The translations under genes and the position numbers were made by a program. Below are positions 8,374 through 17,164 of a DNA stretch of 64,000 nucleotides, piece by piece (within the stretch, counting starts at the first letter, position 1; each line of letters starts with the position of its first letter). Below the pieces are notes generated by a model. That model searched no databases, was not told where the DNA came from, and saw only the letters and a program-made list of their open reading frames with translations. The DNA is from an uncultured Lachnospiraceae bacterium (lineage in GTDB: Bacteria; Bacillota; Clostridia; Lachnospirales; Lachnospiraceae): NCBI GenBank assembly GCA_910588775.1, contig CAJURH010000010.1, forward strand, positions 1-64,000. The letters are read 5' to 3'.

Positions 8374-9738
8374 TCATCCATTTTTTTCAACAGAAATCTT
8401 CATCTGCGCCCGCCAGGGACCCTTCCGGTAAAATCCCACCGACAGCGCCGTGGCGATGGTCCACCCGATGGGCCACGCGCACCAGATGCCAATGTAGCCC
8501 ACCTGCCCGGCTAGAATTTCAGCCAGCGCCACCCGCAAAAATAAATCCGTAAACGTAGCCGCCATGAATTGTTTCATCCGCCCGGCGCCCCGCAGAATTC
8601 CATCGGCCACCAGTTTCACAGACACAATGAAATAAAAGGGAGCCACAATGTAGAGAAACTGCACGCCGGAGGCCAAAGCCAGCGCCGACGGATCATGGAT
8701 GAAAAAAGTCACCAGCAACCGGGCGCAAGCCAAGTACAACAGGACCAGAGGCGCACAGATCATCCAGATCATCTTCACCCCCGCGCCAAAACCCGCCCGC
8801 ACCCTGGGTAAAATTCCGGCCCCCATATTTTGCGCCGTGTAATTGGACATGCCGTTGCCCAGGGTGGTGAAAGACGTAATCACCAGGTTATTTAATTTAA
8901 TTGCCGCAGAGTACCCGGCCATCACCCCCACGCCGCAATCGTTGATCACGCTCTGGATAACGATATTTCCCACAGATATAAAGCTCTGCTGTAAGATGCT
9001 GGGAACCGCGATTACCGCAATCTTCTTCAGCATCCCCGCAGAGAACGCCTGGACTTTCCCTGCTGTGGGAATGCCGGCCAGTCTCTTGAACACCGCCACC
9101 AGGGCCAGCGCGCAGCTTACGCCCTGACACAGGAAAGTGGCCCAGGCCACCCCGGCCACCCCCATGTGAAATCCCTGCACAAACAGAATATCCGCCAGAA
9201 TATTGGAGGTGGAAGATGCGGCCAAGAAGATAAAAGGCGTTCTGGAATCGCCCAGCGCCGAGAATATCCCCGTGGCGATGTTATAGAAAAACAAAAACGG
9301 AAGCCCAAGGATATAGATATCCAAATACAATTTAGAATCCGCCCAGATTTCTTCTGGCGTGTGGATAATCCTTAGAAGCCCTGCGCAGCATATCATGCCA
9401 AACGCCATCAAAAGAGCGCACAAAACGCCGCTGGCAATCAGCGTGGTGTATACGGATGTTTTCATGTCCTTATATTTTTTGGCGCCGAATAGTTGTGACG
9501 TGGCCACCGAGCAGCCAATGTTGCAGCCGAATGCGAACGCAAGGAATATCAACGTGATTTCATAACTGTTCCCCACCGCGGCCAGAGCATTTTCCCCGAT
9601 AAACTTGCCCGCCACCAGACTGTCCGCGATATTATATAGCTGCTGAAAAAGAATACTGCCAAACAGTGGCAGACAGAACTTCCACAGGACCGTTTCCGGT
9701 TTTCCCACAGTCAGATCTTTATTTAAGTCCTTGTTCAC
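8374..9738 (-). CDS. MATE family efflux transporter
   Basis: A 454-aa, roughly 12-helix multidrug/toxin extrusion (MatE) protein. The N-terminal half begins LWKFCLPLFGSILFQQLYNIADSLVAG and the second half repeats the pattern at KKIAVIAVPSILQQS. The start is a GTG at 9738, preceded by GGAGGACGG. It is divergent from the LysR gene across 124 bp, suggesting LysR control. Substrate unknown. Confidence 0.9.
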   Translation of the reverse strand: MNKDLNKDLTVGKPETVLWKFCLPLFGSILFQQLYNIADSLVAGKFIGENALAAVGNSYEITLIFLAFAFGCNIGCSVATSQLFGAKKYKDMKTSVYTTLIASGVLCALLMAFGMICCAGLLRIIHTPEEIWADSKLYLDIYILGLPFLFFYNIATGIFSALGDSRTPFIFLAASSTSNILADILFVQGFHMGVAGVAWATFLCQGVSCALALVAVFKRLAGIPTAGKVQAFSAGMLKKIAVIAVPSILQQSFISVGNIVIQSVINDCGVGVMAGYSAAIKLNNLVITSFTTLGNGMSNYTAQNMGAGILPRVRAGFGAGVKMIWMICAPLVLLYLACARLLVTFFIHDPSALALASGVQFLYIVAPFYFIVSVKLVADGILRGAGRMKQFMAATFTDLFLRVALAEILAGQVGYIGIWCAWPIGWTIATALSVGFYRKGPWRAQMKISVEKNG

Positions 9739-9862
9739 AATGCCGTCCTCCAGATTTTGATTGATTTTTTATGTCATAGACAGTATACTCTTTTCTTGGA
9801 AATATGAAAAATATATATATGATATGTTATACATAGAGATTTGATATGATAGGAGTCTTATT

Positions 9863-10873
9863 ATGAATATCAATTATGAATACTACCGGATCTTTTACTA
9901 CGCCGCCAAATTCAAAAACCTAACCCAGGCCGCCCAGGCGCTGCACAACAGCCAGCCCAATGTTTCCCGGACCATAAAACTTTTGGAAGACGAGCTGGGA
10001 TGCCGCCTGTTCATCCGCTCCAACCGGGGCATGACCCTGACGCCGGAAGGGGAACGGCTCTACATTCACGTCAAAACCGCTGTAGAGCGAATCCAACTTG
10101 CGGAAAATGAAATCGCCAGACAGACTGGCATGGAGGACGGCTGCGTGACCATTGGCGCCAGCGAAACGGCGCTGCGCATGCTGGTTCTGCCGGCGCTGCG
10201 CTATTTTAAGAAAAATCATCCTAAAATCCGCATCCGCATCCGAAACCATCTGACTGTCCAGGCTGTGGCCTCCGCCAGAAACAAAGAAGTGGACTTCGCC
10301 GTGGCCGTAACCCCGCCCCAAGTGGAAAGGCCCCTGGTCAGCCAACCGATTATCCGCTTCCGGGATATTTTCATCGGCGGTCCCTCCTGCCGCGTTCTCC
10401 ACGGAAAAACCATCCCGCTAAAAGAGCTTTACGCCCACCCGCTCATATGCCTGCCGGAAAACACCAGAACCTTTCAGTTTTACGAAAATTTCTACCTGCA
10501 ACACGGGCTTTCCTTCATGCCGGAACTCTACGCCGCCACCACAGACCAGATCCTTCCCATGGTGAAAAACGACCTGGGCGTTGGGTATATACCGAAAATA
10601 TATGCTGAGGACGCTTTGGAAAAGGGGGAAGCGTTTCAGCTAACCTTGGCTGAGGAGATTCCCTCCAGGGAAATCTGTTTCATCGAAAACGAAGAATATC
10701 CCTTAAATATTGCCGCCCGAGAATTAAAGAGCCTACTTTTCACCCACCAAAAAAATCCAGCGCCAATTCCAGCAGAAACACAGCCACGCACGCCGCCGTC
10801 GATACGTGAAACAGGCTCTTGCCCCGGTATGCCAGAACAGCCGCCGTCACAAGCGCCACCGCCCCGGATATGA
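9863..10873 (+). CDS. LysR-family transcriptional regulator with antisense-overlapping tail
   Basis: A 336-aa LysR regulator. The N-terminal winged helix-turn-helix is clear (FYYAAKFKNLTQAAQALHNSQ, then SRTIKLLEDELG). The periplasmic-binding-like effector domain covers about 90-290. The last ~44 residues are proline-rich and unlike the family. They are read through the 3' end of azlD on the opposite strand (134 bp convergent overlap). The divergent MATE gene is the likely target. Confidence 0.88.
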   Translation: MNINYEYYRIFYYAAKFKNLTQAAQALHNSQPNVSRTIKLLEDELGCRLFIRSNRGMTLTPEGERLYIHVKTAVERIQLAENEIARQTGMEDGCVTIGASETALRMLVLPALRYFKKNHPKIRIRIRNHLTVQAVASARNKEVDFAVAVTPPQVERPLVSQPIIRFRDIFIGGPSCRVLHGKTIPLKELYAHPLICLPENTRTFQFYENFYLQHGLSFMPELYAATTDQILPMVKNDLGVGYIPKIYAEDALEKGEAFQLTLAEEIPSREICFIENEEYPLNIAARELKSLLFTHQKNPAPIPAETQPRTPPSIRETGSCPGMPEQPPSQAPPPRI

Positions 10874-11057
10874 CGGATTCGGTGGCCGTGAGTATGGCCG
10901 GAAAAATCATAACCGAGAGCGTTACGTAAGGAACGTAATACAGGAATGATTTCACATATGTATTCTTGATCTCTTTTCGGATTAAGGTCAGAGGCAGCAT
11001 ACGGATTAGATATGTCACGCCCGCCATCACCAGGATATACAAATAAATACGGTTCAC
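10740..11057 (-). CDS. azlD: AzlD-like branched-chain amino acid exporter subunit
   Basis: A 105-residue membrane protein with four hydrophobic segments, starting MNRIYLYILVMAGVTYLIRMLP, the typical AzlD start with an N-terminal ABrB-like RMLPL motif. It overlaps the azlC stop by four bases. The pair exports branched-chain amino acids or analogues in characterised relatives. Its 3' end is antisense to the LysR tail. Confidence 0.9.
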   Translation of the reverse strand: MNRIYLYILVMAGVTYLIRMLPLTLIRKEIKNTYVKSFLYYVPYVTLSVMIFPAILTATESVISGAVALVTAAVLAYRGKSLFHVSTAACVAVFLLELALDFFGG

Positions 11058-11779
11058 TGTGCCTGCCCTCCTTCCCGCTCTTCTTTTACCGGAAACAGAA
11101 ACGCCGCGACCCCGGCGATGACAACCGTCAGGATAATCACTTTAAAGCCCGATGATATCCCATTCAGCATGGGAATCACGGAAAACAAAAAGCTGGCCGC
11201 CATGGACGCCGCCACCACCCCGGCCAGAATCCGGCTGCCTCTGGCTGGCGGTATGACGATTGCCAAAAACATTCCGTACAAAGCCACGCTCAGCGCGCTC
11301 AATAGCCTGGCTGGAAGCAGATCCCCGGATATGGCCCCCAGAAGCGTCCCGAATGTCCAGCCTGGAACGGCCACGCTAATCAATCCGTAGGCGTAAAACG
11401 GACTTAGATTCTCTGGACGGCAAGCCGATACGCCAAAAACCTCATCGGTCACTCCATAAGAAATCAAGAACCGATGAAAAAAAGGCATTTTAGAGTCCAT
11501 TTTCTGGGAAAGCGAACAGGACATCAGACAGTACCGCAAATTGATAATAAACTGCACAGCAGCCATCTCCACAAAAGGAGCTCCGCTTTGAATCACGCCC
11601 AACGCGGCAAACTGCCCCGCGCTGGTCAGATTTGTCAGAGACATGATCACCGCCGCCAGCGTGTGGATGCCGGCTTTCTTCGCCATAATTCCGAATGTGA
11701 AGGAAACGGCCAGATAGCCAAGGCCAATGGGCACGCCATCTTTTAAGCCGCATTGAAATTGCTGTATCTTAGGATTCAT
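11054..11779 (-). CDS. azlC: AzlC family branched-chain amino acid permease
   Basis: A 241-aa multi-helix protein. It has the family's early GLKDGVPIGLGYLAVSFTFGIMAKKAG and the GVTDEVFGV segment near 112. It forms the large subunit of the AzlCD exporter with the overlapping azlD. A promoter lies at 11819-11847. Confidence 0.92.
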   Translation of the reverse strand: MNPKIQQFQCGLKDGVPIGLGYLAVSFTFGIMAKKAGIHTLAAVIMSLTNLTSAGQFAALGVIQSGAPFVEMAAVQFIINLRYCLMSCSLSQKMDSKMPFFHRFLISYGVTDEVFGVSACRPENLSPFYAYGLISVAVPGWTFGTLLGAISGDLLPARLLSALSVALYGMFLAIVIPPARGSRILAGVVAASMAASFLFSVIPMLNGISSGFKVIILTVVIAGVAAFLFPVKEEREGGQAQ

Positions 11780-11818
11780 AACCTCTCTCCTATCTTCATG
11801 TCAAACATTAACCGGTTT

Positions 11819-11847
11819 ATTATAACAGGCCCGGACGGATTTGTCAT
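11819..11847 (-). promoter_or_regulatory. azlCD promoter
   Basis: Minus strand ATGACA (11847-11842), 17-bp spacer and TATAAT (11824-11819), about 40 bp upstream of the azlC start. Confidence 0.6.
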
Positions 11848-11983
11848 CAAAAGTCACCTTCCAAACTCGAAAACGCATGAATGAACATATGTGAGATTTA
11901 TTACAACGCACAGCTGTCAAGCGGCGCACCCTTGCTATATGTTCATAAATAATTTATTCACGCTTTTTGTCGTGCCTTGCAAA

Positions 11984-12475
11984 TTATAACTCATGATAAT
12001 AAGGACATATATCCTCATAATGTCCATCCTTCATCCGAAATCCCCCCGGAATAGTTCCTAACTGAATGAATCCCAGCCGTTCATAGAGATGTCGCGCATG
12101 AACATTGGTCGCCACCACCGCGTTAAACTGCAATACCCCAAATCCATACGCGCGCCCTTGATTTAGACAGTCCAAAACCAGCTTTTCCCCAATATGCCGC
12201 CCCCGGCTCTCTTTGCTGACCGCATAGCTGGCGTTACAAATATGTCCACATCTGCCCACATTATTCGGATGCAGTATATACAATCCATGGATGCGCTCCG
12301 AGACAATGTCCACCGCCACAGCGCTATGGGTCTGCTGACCAAAAAAATCCCTTCCCGTCTGACTGGTCAGAAAATCCTCCTGGGGAAAAGCTACCCCCTC
12401 TTCCACCACCTGGTTCCATATCTGAATCATTTCCGGCAAATCCTTTTCCTGGTATTTTCTTACTTCAATTTCCAT
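11984..12475 (-). CDS. GNAT family N-acetyltransferase
   Basis: A 163-aa acetyltransferase. It starts MEIEVRKYQEKDLPEMIQIWN, has the acetyl-CoA loop ESRGRHIGEKLV near 95, and the C-terminal NVHARHLYERLGFIQLG near 130. It is a single gene flanked by intergenic DNA. Substrate not predictable. Confidence 0.88.
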   Translation of the reverse strand: MEIEVRKYQEKDLPEMIQIWNQVVEEGVAFPQEDFLTSQTGRDFFGQQTHSAVAVDIVSERIHGLYILHPNNVGRCGHICNASYAVSKESRGRHIGEKLVLDCLNQGRAYGFGVLQFNAVVATNVHARHLYERLGFIQLGTIPGGFRMKDGHYEDICPYYHEL

Positions 12476-12591
12476 ACTTTTCTCCTATGCAACTTGAACT
12501 TTTGGAATCTATCGCCACTCTTTCAAATTTAATACTTCCCGCCCGGATTTTCAATCCCCAATCGCTAAAATCATTTTACATATTTTATAAG

Positions 12592-12620
12592 TTGTATTTT
12601 GAAAATTGCTGTCGTATAAT
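12592..12620 (+). promoter_or_regulatory. Promoter of the double activase gene
   Basis: TTGTAT (12592-12597), 17-bp spacer, TATAAT (12615-12620). An AGGAAGGAG ribosome site follows before the ATG at 12676. Confidence 0.65.
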
Positions 12621-12675
12621 GTTACGAGAAATTCAATTTGTTTCCACAGCAATGTGAGGAAGGAGACGAATAACG

Positions 12676-15600
12676 ATGCAAAACCTTACACTTGGGATAG
12701 ATATTGGTTCAACCACTGTTAAAATCGCAATCTTAGACGAAACACATAAGCTATTATTTGCCGATTATGAACGGCATTATGCAAATATACAAGAAGCCCT
12801 CTCAAAGCTTCTGGGCAAAGCCCGGCAGGGATTGGGAGAACAGACCATAAGTCCCGTAATCACCGGATCTGGAGGATTGACCCTGGCCAAACATCTGGAC
12901 GTGCCTTTCGTCCAGGAAGTGATCGCTGTTTCTTCCGCTCTCCAGGAAGCCGCCCCGCAGACCGACGTGGCCATTGAGCTTGGCGGAGAGGACGCCAAGA
13001 TCATCTACTTCGAGGGCGGCAACATCGAACAGCGCATGAACGGCATCTGCGCTGGGGGCACCGGGTCTTTCATCGACCAGATGGCCTCCCTTTTGCAAAC
13101 AGACGCGTCAGGCTTAAATGAATACGCCAAAGACTATAAAGCCTTGTACCCCATTGCGGCCCGCTGCGGCGTTTTCGCCAAATCGGACATCCAGCCCCTG
13201 ATCAACGAAGGGGCCACCCGAGAGGACTTATCCGCCTCCATTTTCCAGGCGGTGGTCAACCAGACCATCAGCGGCCTGGCCTGCGGCAAACCCATCCGGG
13301 GCCATGTGGCATTCCTGGGCGGCCCGCTGCATTTTATGTCCGAGTTAAAGGCGGCCTTTATCCGTACTTTGAACCTGGACGAAGAACATGCCATCGCACC
13401 GGAAAACTCTCATCTGTTCGCGGCCATCGGCTCTGCCCTAAACGCGGATCTGACCGTGACCAATACCCTGGCTTCCATGGAAGAAATGCTGGCGGGGAAG
13501 ATACAGATGGATTTTGAAGTGGCCCGCATGGAACCGCTGTTCTCTTCTGAAGAAGAATACGACGCTTTCCACGAGAGGCAATCCCATTATCGCGTAAAGA
13601 CTGGAGAACTGGAAGAGCATCACGGAAACTGTTTCTTAGGAATCGACGCTGGCTCCACCACCACAAAAGCGGCGCTGGTGGCCGAGGACGGCTCTCTTCT
13701 GTACTCTTTCTACAGCAACAACGACGGCAGCCCTCTGGCGACGACCTTAAGGGCCATGGAGGAGATATACGCACGCCTGCCCCACGATGCCCGGATTGCC
13801 TACTCCTGTTCCACCGGGTACGGAGAAGCTCTGATCCAGTCAGCGTTGATGCTGGACGAAGGGGAAGTGGAGACGGTCTCCCATTACTACGCCGCCGCCT
13901 TCTTCGACCCGGAAGTGGACTGCATCCTGGACATCGGCGGTCAGGATATGAAATGCATCAAAATCAAAGACCACACCGTGGACAGCGTGCAATTAAACGA
14001 AGCTTGCTCTTCCGGCTGTGGCTCTTTTATCGAGACTTTTGCAAAATCCCTGAATTATTCGGTGGAGGATTTCGCCCAGGCGGCTTTATTTGCCAAAAAC
14101 CCCATCGACCTAGGCACCCGCTGCACCGTATTCATGAACTCTAAGGTAAAGCAAGCCCAGAAAGAAGGCGCCGAAGTCTCCGATATTTCCGCGGGGTTGG
14201 CCTACTCGGTCATCAAGAACGCTTTGTACAAGGTTATCAAAGTCTCCGACGCCACAGAGCTGGGAAAACATATTGTAGTGCAAGGGGGGACTTTTTACAA
14301 CGATGCGGTCTTAAAAAGCTTTGAGAAAATCGCAGACTGCCAGGCCATCCGCCCGGACATCGCCGGGATCATGGGGGCATTTGGCGCGGCGCTCATCGCC
14401 AGAGAACGCTTCCAGACAGCAGACGAGCCAAAACAGACGACCATGCTCCCCTATGAGCAGATACATAACCTGAAATACACCACCTCCATGGCCAACTGCA
14501 AGGGCTGCACCAATAACTGCCGTCTGACCGTGAACAAGTTCAGCGGCGGTCGCCAGTTCATCAGCGGCAACCGCTGTGAGAAGGGTATTGGTAAACAGAA
14601 GAACAAAGACAACATACCCAATCTTTTTGACTACAAATACAAACGAATATTCGGTTACGAACCTCTTTCCCCTGACCTGGCCAAACGGGGTGAGATTGGA
14701 CTTCCAAGGGCGCTGAATATGTTCGAGAACTATCCGTTCTGGCATACATTCTTCACCCTGTTGAAATACCGGGTGGTATTATCTCCCACCTCCACGCGGA
14801 AGATTTACGAGTTGGGCATTGAATCAATCCCCAGCGAATCCGAATGCTACCCGGCCAAACTGGCCCATGGTCATGTGACCTGGCTTTTGAAAAAAGGCGT
14901 GAAATTCATCTTCTATCCCTGCATTCCTTACGAACGGCAGGAATTTGAAGACGCGGTGAACCATTACAACTGTCCCATTGTCACTTCCTACCCGGAAAAC
15001 ATCAAAAATAACGTGGAGCAGCTAAACGACCCATCCATTGATTTCAGGAATCCGTTCCTGTCCTTCGGAAACTTGGAAGTATTGACCCAGGGACTTATCA
15101 AGGCGTTTCCAGAAATACCCCAGCAAGAGATTACCCAGGCGGCGCAGGCGGCATGGATGGAGCTGGAATTTGCCCGCCAGGATATAATTCGCAAAGGAGA
15201 GGAAACCCTTCGTTATTTAAGAGAAACCGGACGGCACGGCATCGTCCTGGCGGGACGGCCCTATCATATTGACCCGGAAATCCACCATGGCATCCCGGAA
15301 CTCATTAACAGTTATGGCATGGCTGTGCTCACGGAGGATTCCATCTCCCACCTGGGTTCCTTGGAACGGCCTTTACGGGTCAACGACCAGTGGATGTACC
15401 ATACAAGACTCTACGCCGCCGCCAATTTCGTGAAGACCAGGGACGACCTAGACCTAATCCAGCTTAATTCCTTTGGCTGCGGTCTCGACGCGGTGACCAC
15501 CGACCAGGTGCACGAAATCCTGGAGCGCAGCGGCAAGATCTACACCTGCCTGAAAATCGACGAGGTGAATAACTTAGGCGCCGCCCGCATCCGCGTCCGC

Positions 15601-16923
15601 TCCCTGATTGCCGCCATCCGGGTGAAACAGCGGCAGACAGGCGTACGGAAGGTGCGAACTTCCTCCATTAAGAAGAAGCCCTTTACCACAACCATGCGAA
15701 AGGACTACACCATCCTGTGCCCGCAGATGTCGCCCATACACTTTTCCATCCTACAGGCAGCTTTCAACTCCTGCGGTTATAACTTGCAGGTGCTGCCAAA
15801 CGATAACAAAGAAGCTGTGGACGTGGGCCTGAAATATGTAAATAACGACGCGTGCTATCCATCCCTCATGGTGGTGGGGCAGATTATGCAGGCGCTTTTA
15901 TCCGGCAAATACGACCTGAACAAAGTGGCCATCATCATGTCTCAGACAGGCGGCGGCTGCCGCGCTTCCAACTACATCGGATTCATCCGCAGGGCATTAA
16001 AAAAAGCGGGCATGTCCCACATCCCGGTGATCTCCATCAACTTAAGCGGCCTGGAGAGCAATCCCGGATTCAAGATCACCCTGCCATTGGTGATGCGCCT
16101 TACATATGGAGCTGTTTTCGGCGACATCCTGATGAAATGCGTCTACCGGATGCGCCCCTATGAATTAAAGAAAGGATCTGTAGACCGGATGCACAGAAAG
16201 TGGGAAAAACGCTGTATCCGCTTCCTGTCCGACAGACATTGCAACTACCCGGTATTTAAGAAGATATGCCGCATGATGATTCGGGATTTCGACCAGATTC
16301 CCATCTCCCATGAGAAAAAACCCCGGGTGGGCATTGTCGGTGAAATCCTGGTGAAATTCCTGCCCGCCGCCAACAACTACCTGGCTGAGTTGCTGGAAAA
16401 AGAAGGCGCGGAAGCGGTGGTTCCCGATCTCATCGACTTCATGAGCTACAGCTTCTATAACCAGAACTTCAAGGCAGAACATCTGGGCACGAAGAAGCGA
16501 ACCGCGCAGATGGCCAATCTGGCAATCTGGGGAATTGACCGCATCCGCGGAGCAGCCAACGACGCATTCCGAAAGAGCCGCCACTTCACCCCTTCCGCCA
16601 ACATCGCAAAGCTGGCCAAAATGGCCGGACCCATCGTATCTGAGGGTAACCAGACCGGAGAAGGATGGTTCCTCACCGGAGAGATGTTGGAGCTGATTCA
16701 CAGCGGGACGCCCAACATCGTCTGCACCCAGCCCTTTGCCTGCCTGCCCAACCACGTGGTGGGAAAGGGGGTTATCAAAGAACTGCGCAGACGGTATCCC
16801 CAGTCCAACATCGTGGCCATTGACTACGACCCAGGCGCCAGCGAAGTGAATCAGCTGAATCGAATCAAATTGATGCTGTCCACTGCTCGAAAGAATATGC
16901 AGAAGGCTCAGGGAAATCCCTGA
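12676..16923 (+). CDS. 2-hydroxyacyl-CoA dehydratase activase, double-ATPase/DUF2229 fusion
   Basis: A 1415-aa BcrAD/BadFG-type ATPase protein. Two ASKHA ATPase modules are present: residues about 1-270 (GIDIGSTTVKIAILD) and 320-590 (GIDAGSTTTKAALV). Each keeps two cysteines 39 residues apart: C125/C164 in GICAGGTGSF and RCGVFAKSD, and C444/C483 in NEACSSGCGSF and RCTVFMNSK. This matches the spacing that binds the bridging 4Fe-4S cluster in HgdC-type activators. A Cys-rich stretch (C608, C611, C615) begins the DUF2229 and HgdB-like C-terminal half. No dehydratase subunits lie nearby, so its partner is unknown. This large fused form is common in Clostridia; its physiological role is not settled. 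Confidence 0.92.
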   Translation: MQNLTLGIDIGSTTVKIAILDETHKLLFADYERHYANIQEALSKLLGKARQGLGEQTISPVITGSGGLTLAKHLDVPFVQEVIAVSSALQEAAPQTDVAIELGGEDAKIIYFEGGNIEQRMNGICAGGTGSFIDQMASLLQTDASGLNEYAKDYKALYPIAARCGVFAKSDIQPLINEGATREDLSASIFQAVVNQTISGLACGKPIRGHVAFLGGPLHFMSELKAAFIRTLNLDEEHAIAPENSHLFAAIGSALNADLTVTNTLASMEEMLAGKIQMDFEVARMEPLFSSEEEYDAFHERQSHYRVKTGELEEHHGNCFLGIDAGSTTTKAALVAEDGSLLYSFYSNNDGSPLATTLRAMEEIYARLPHDARIAYSCSTGYGEALIQSALMLDEGEVETVSHYYAAAFFDPEVDCILDIGGQDMKCIKIKDHTVDSVQLNEACSSGCGSFIETFAKSLNYSVEDFAQAALFAKNPIDLGTRCTVFMNSKVKQAQKEGAEVSDISAGLAYSVIKNALYKVIKVSDATELGKHIVVQGGTFYNDAVLKSFEKIADCQAIRPDIAGIMGAFGAALIARERFQTADEPKQTTMLPYEQIHNLKYTTSMANCKGCTNNCRLTVNKFSGGRQFISGNRCEKGIGKQKNKDNIPNLFDYKYKRIFGYEPLSPDLAKRGEIGLPRALNMFENYPFWHTFFTLLKYRVVLSPTSTRKIYELGIESIPSESECYPAKLAHGHVTWLLKKGVKFIFYPCIPYERQEFEDAVNHYNCPIVTSYPENIKNNVEQLNDPSIDFRNPFLSFGNLEVLTQGLIKAFPEIPQQEITQAAQAAWMELEFARQDIIRKGEETLRYLRETGRHGIVLAGRPYHIDPEIHHGIPELINSYGMAVLTEDSISHLGSLERPLRVNDQWMYHTRLYAAANFVKTRDDLDLIQLNSFGCGLDAVTTDQVHEILERSGKIYTCLKIDEVNNLGAARIRVRSLIAAIRVKQRQTGVRKVRTSSIKKKPFTTTMRKDYTILCPQMSPIHFSILQAAFNSCGYNLQVLPNDNKEAVDVGLKYVNNDACYPSLMVVGQIMQALLSGKYDLNKVAIIMSQTGGGCRASNYIGFIRRALKKAGMSHIPVISINLSGLESNPGFKITLPLVMRLTYGAVFGDILMKCVYRMRPYELKKGSVDRMHRKWEKRCIRFLSDRHCNYPVFKKICRMMIRDFDQIPISHEKKPRVGIVGEILVKFLPAANNYLAELLEKEGAEAVVPDLIDFMSYSFYNQNFKAEHLGTKKRTAQMANLAIWGIDRIRGAANDAFRKSRHFTPSANIAKLAKMAGPIVSEGNQTGEGWFLTGEMLELIHSGTPNIVCTQPFACLPNHVVGKGVIKELRRRYPQSNIVAIDYDPGASEVNQLNRIKLMLSTARKNMQKAQGNP

Positions 16924-16933
16924 GCCTTCTTTG
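16901..16933 (+). terminator. Terminator overlapping the activase stop codon
   Basis: A perfect 13-bp stem (16901-16913 with 16918-16930), 4-base loop, then TTT. The TGA stop at 16921-16923 lies inside the descending arm, so terminating ribosomes would cover the hairpin. Confidence 0.8.
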
Positions 16934-17164
16934 CCAAGCAATGGCGTTTATTACTTAATTTTCCCCACTTTGACAGCCACTTTTACCGCGCTGGGCTTCT
17001 TAAGCTTTTAGCTTTCGTCTTGTCCACAGACTAAGCGCATACAGCTTTCTTGTCAATGCCAGAATGTTGCGCCTTTAAAATGAGAGTTTTACCCTAATGG
17101 TCGCCAGGGCAACCGAAAATTTCTGTTTTATTTTTTACATGTGATTCTTGATCTATGTAAAATT

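Noticed and set aside
16165..16941. 258-codon antisense ORF inside the activase gene
   Set aside because: It is a shadow of a strongly supported coding frame, with no family motifs.
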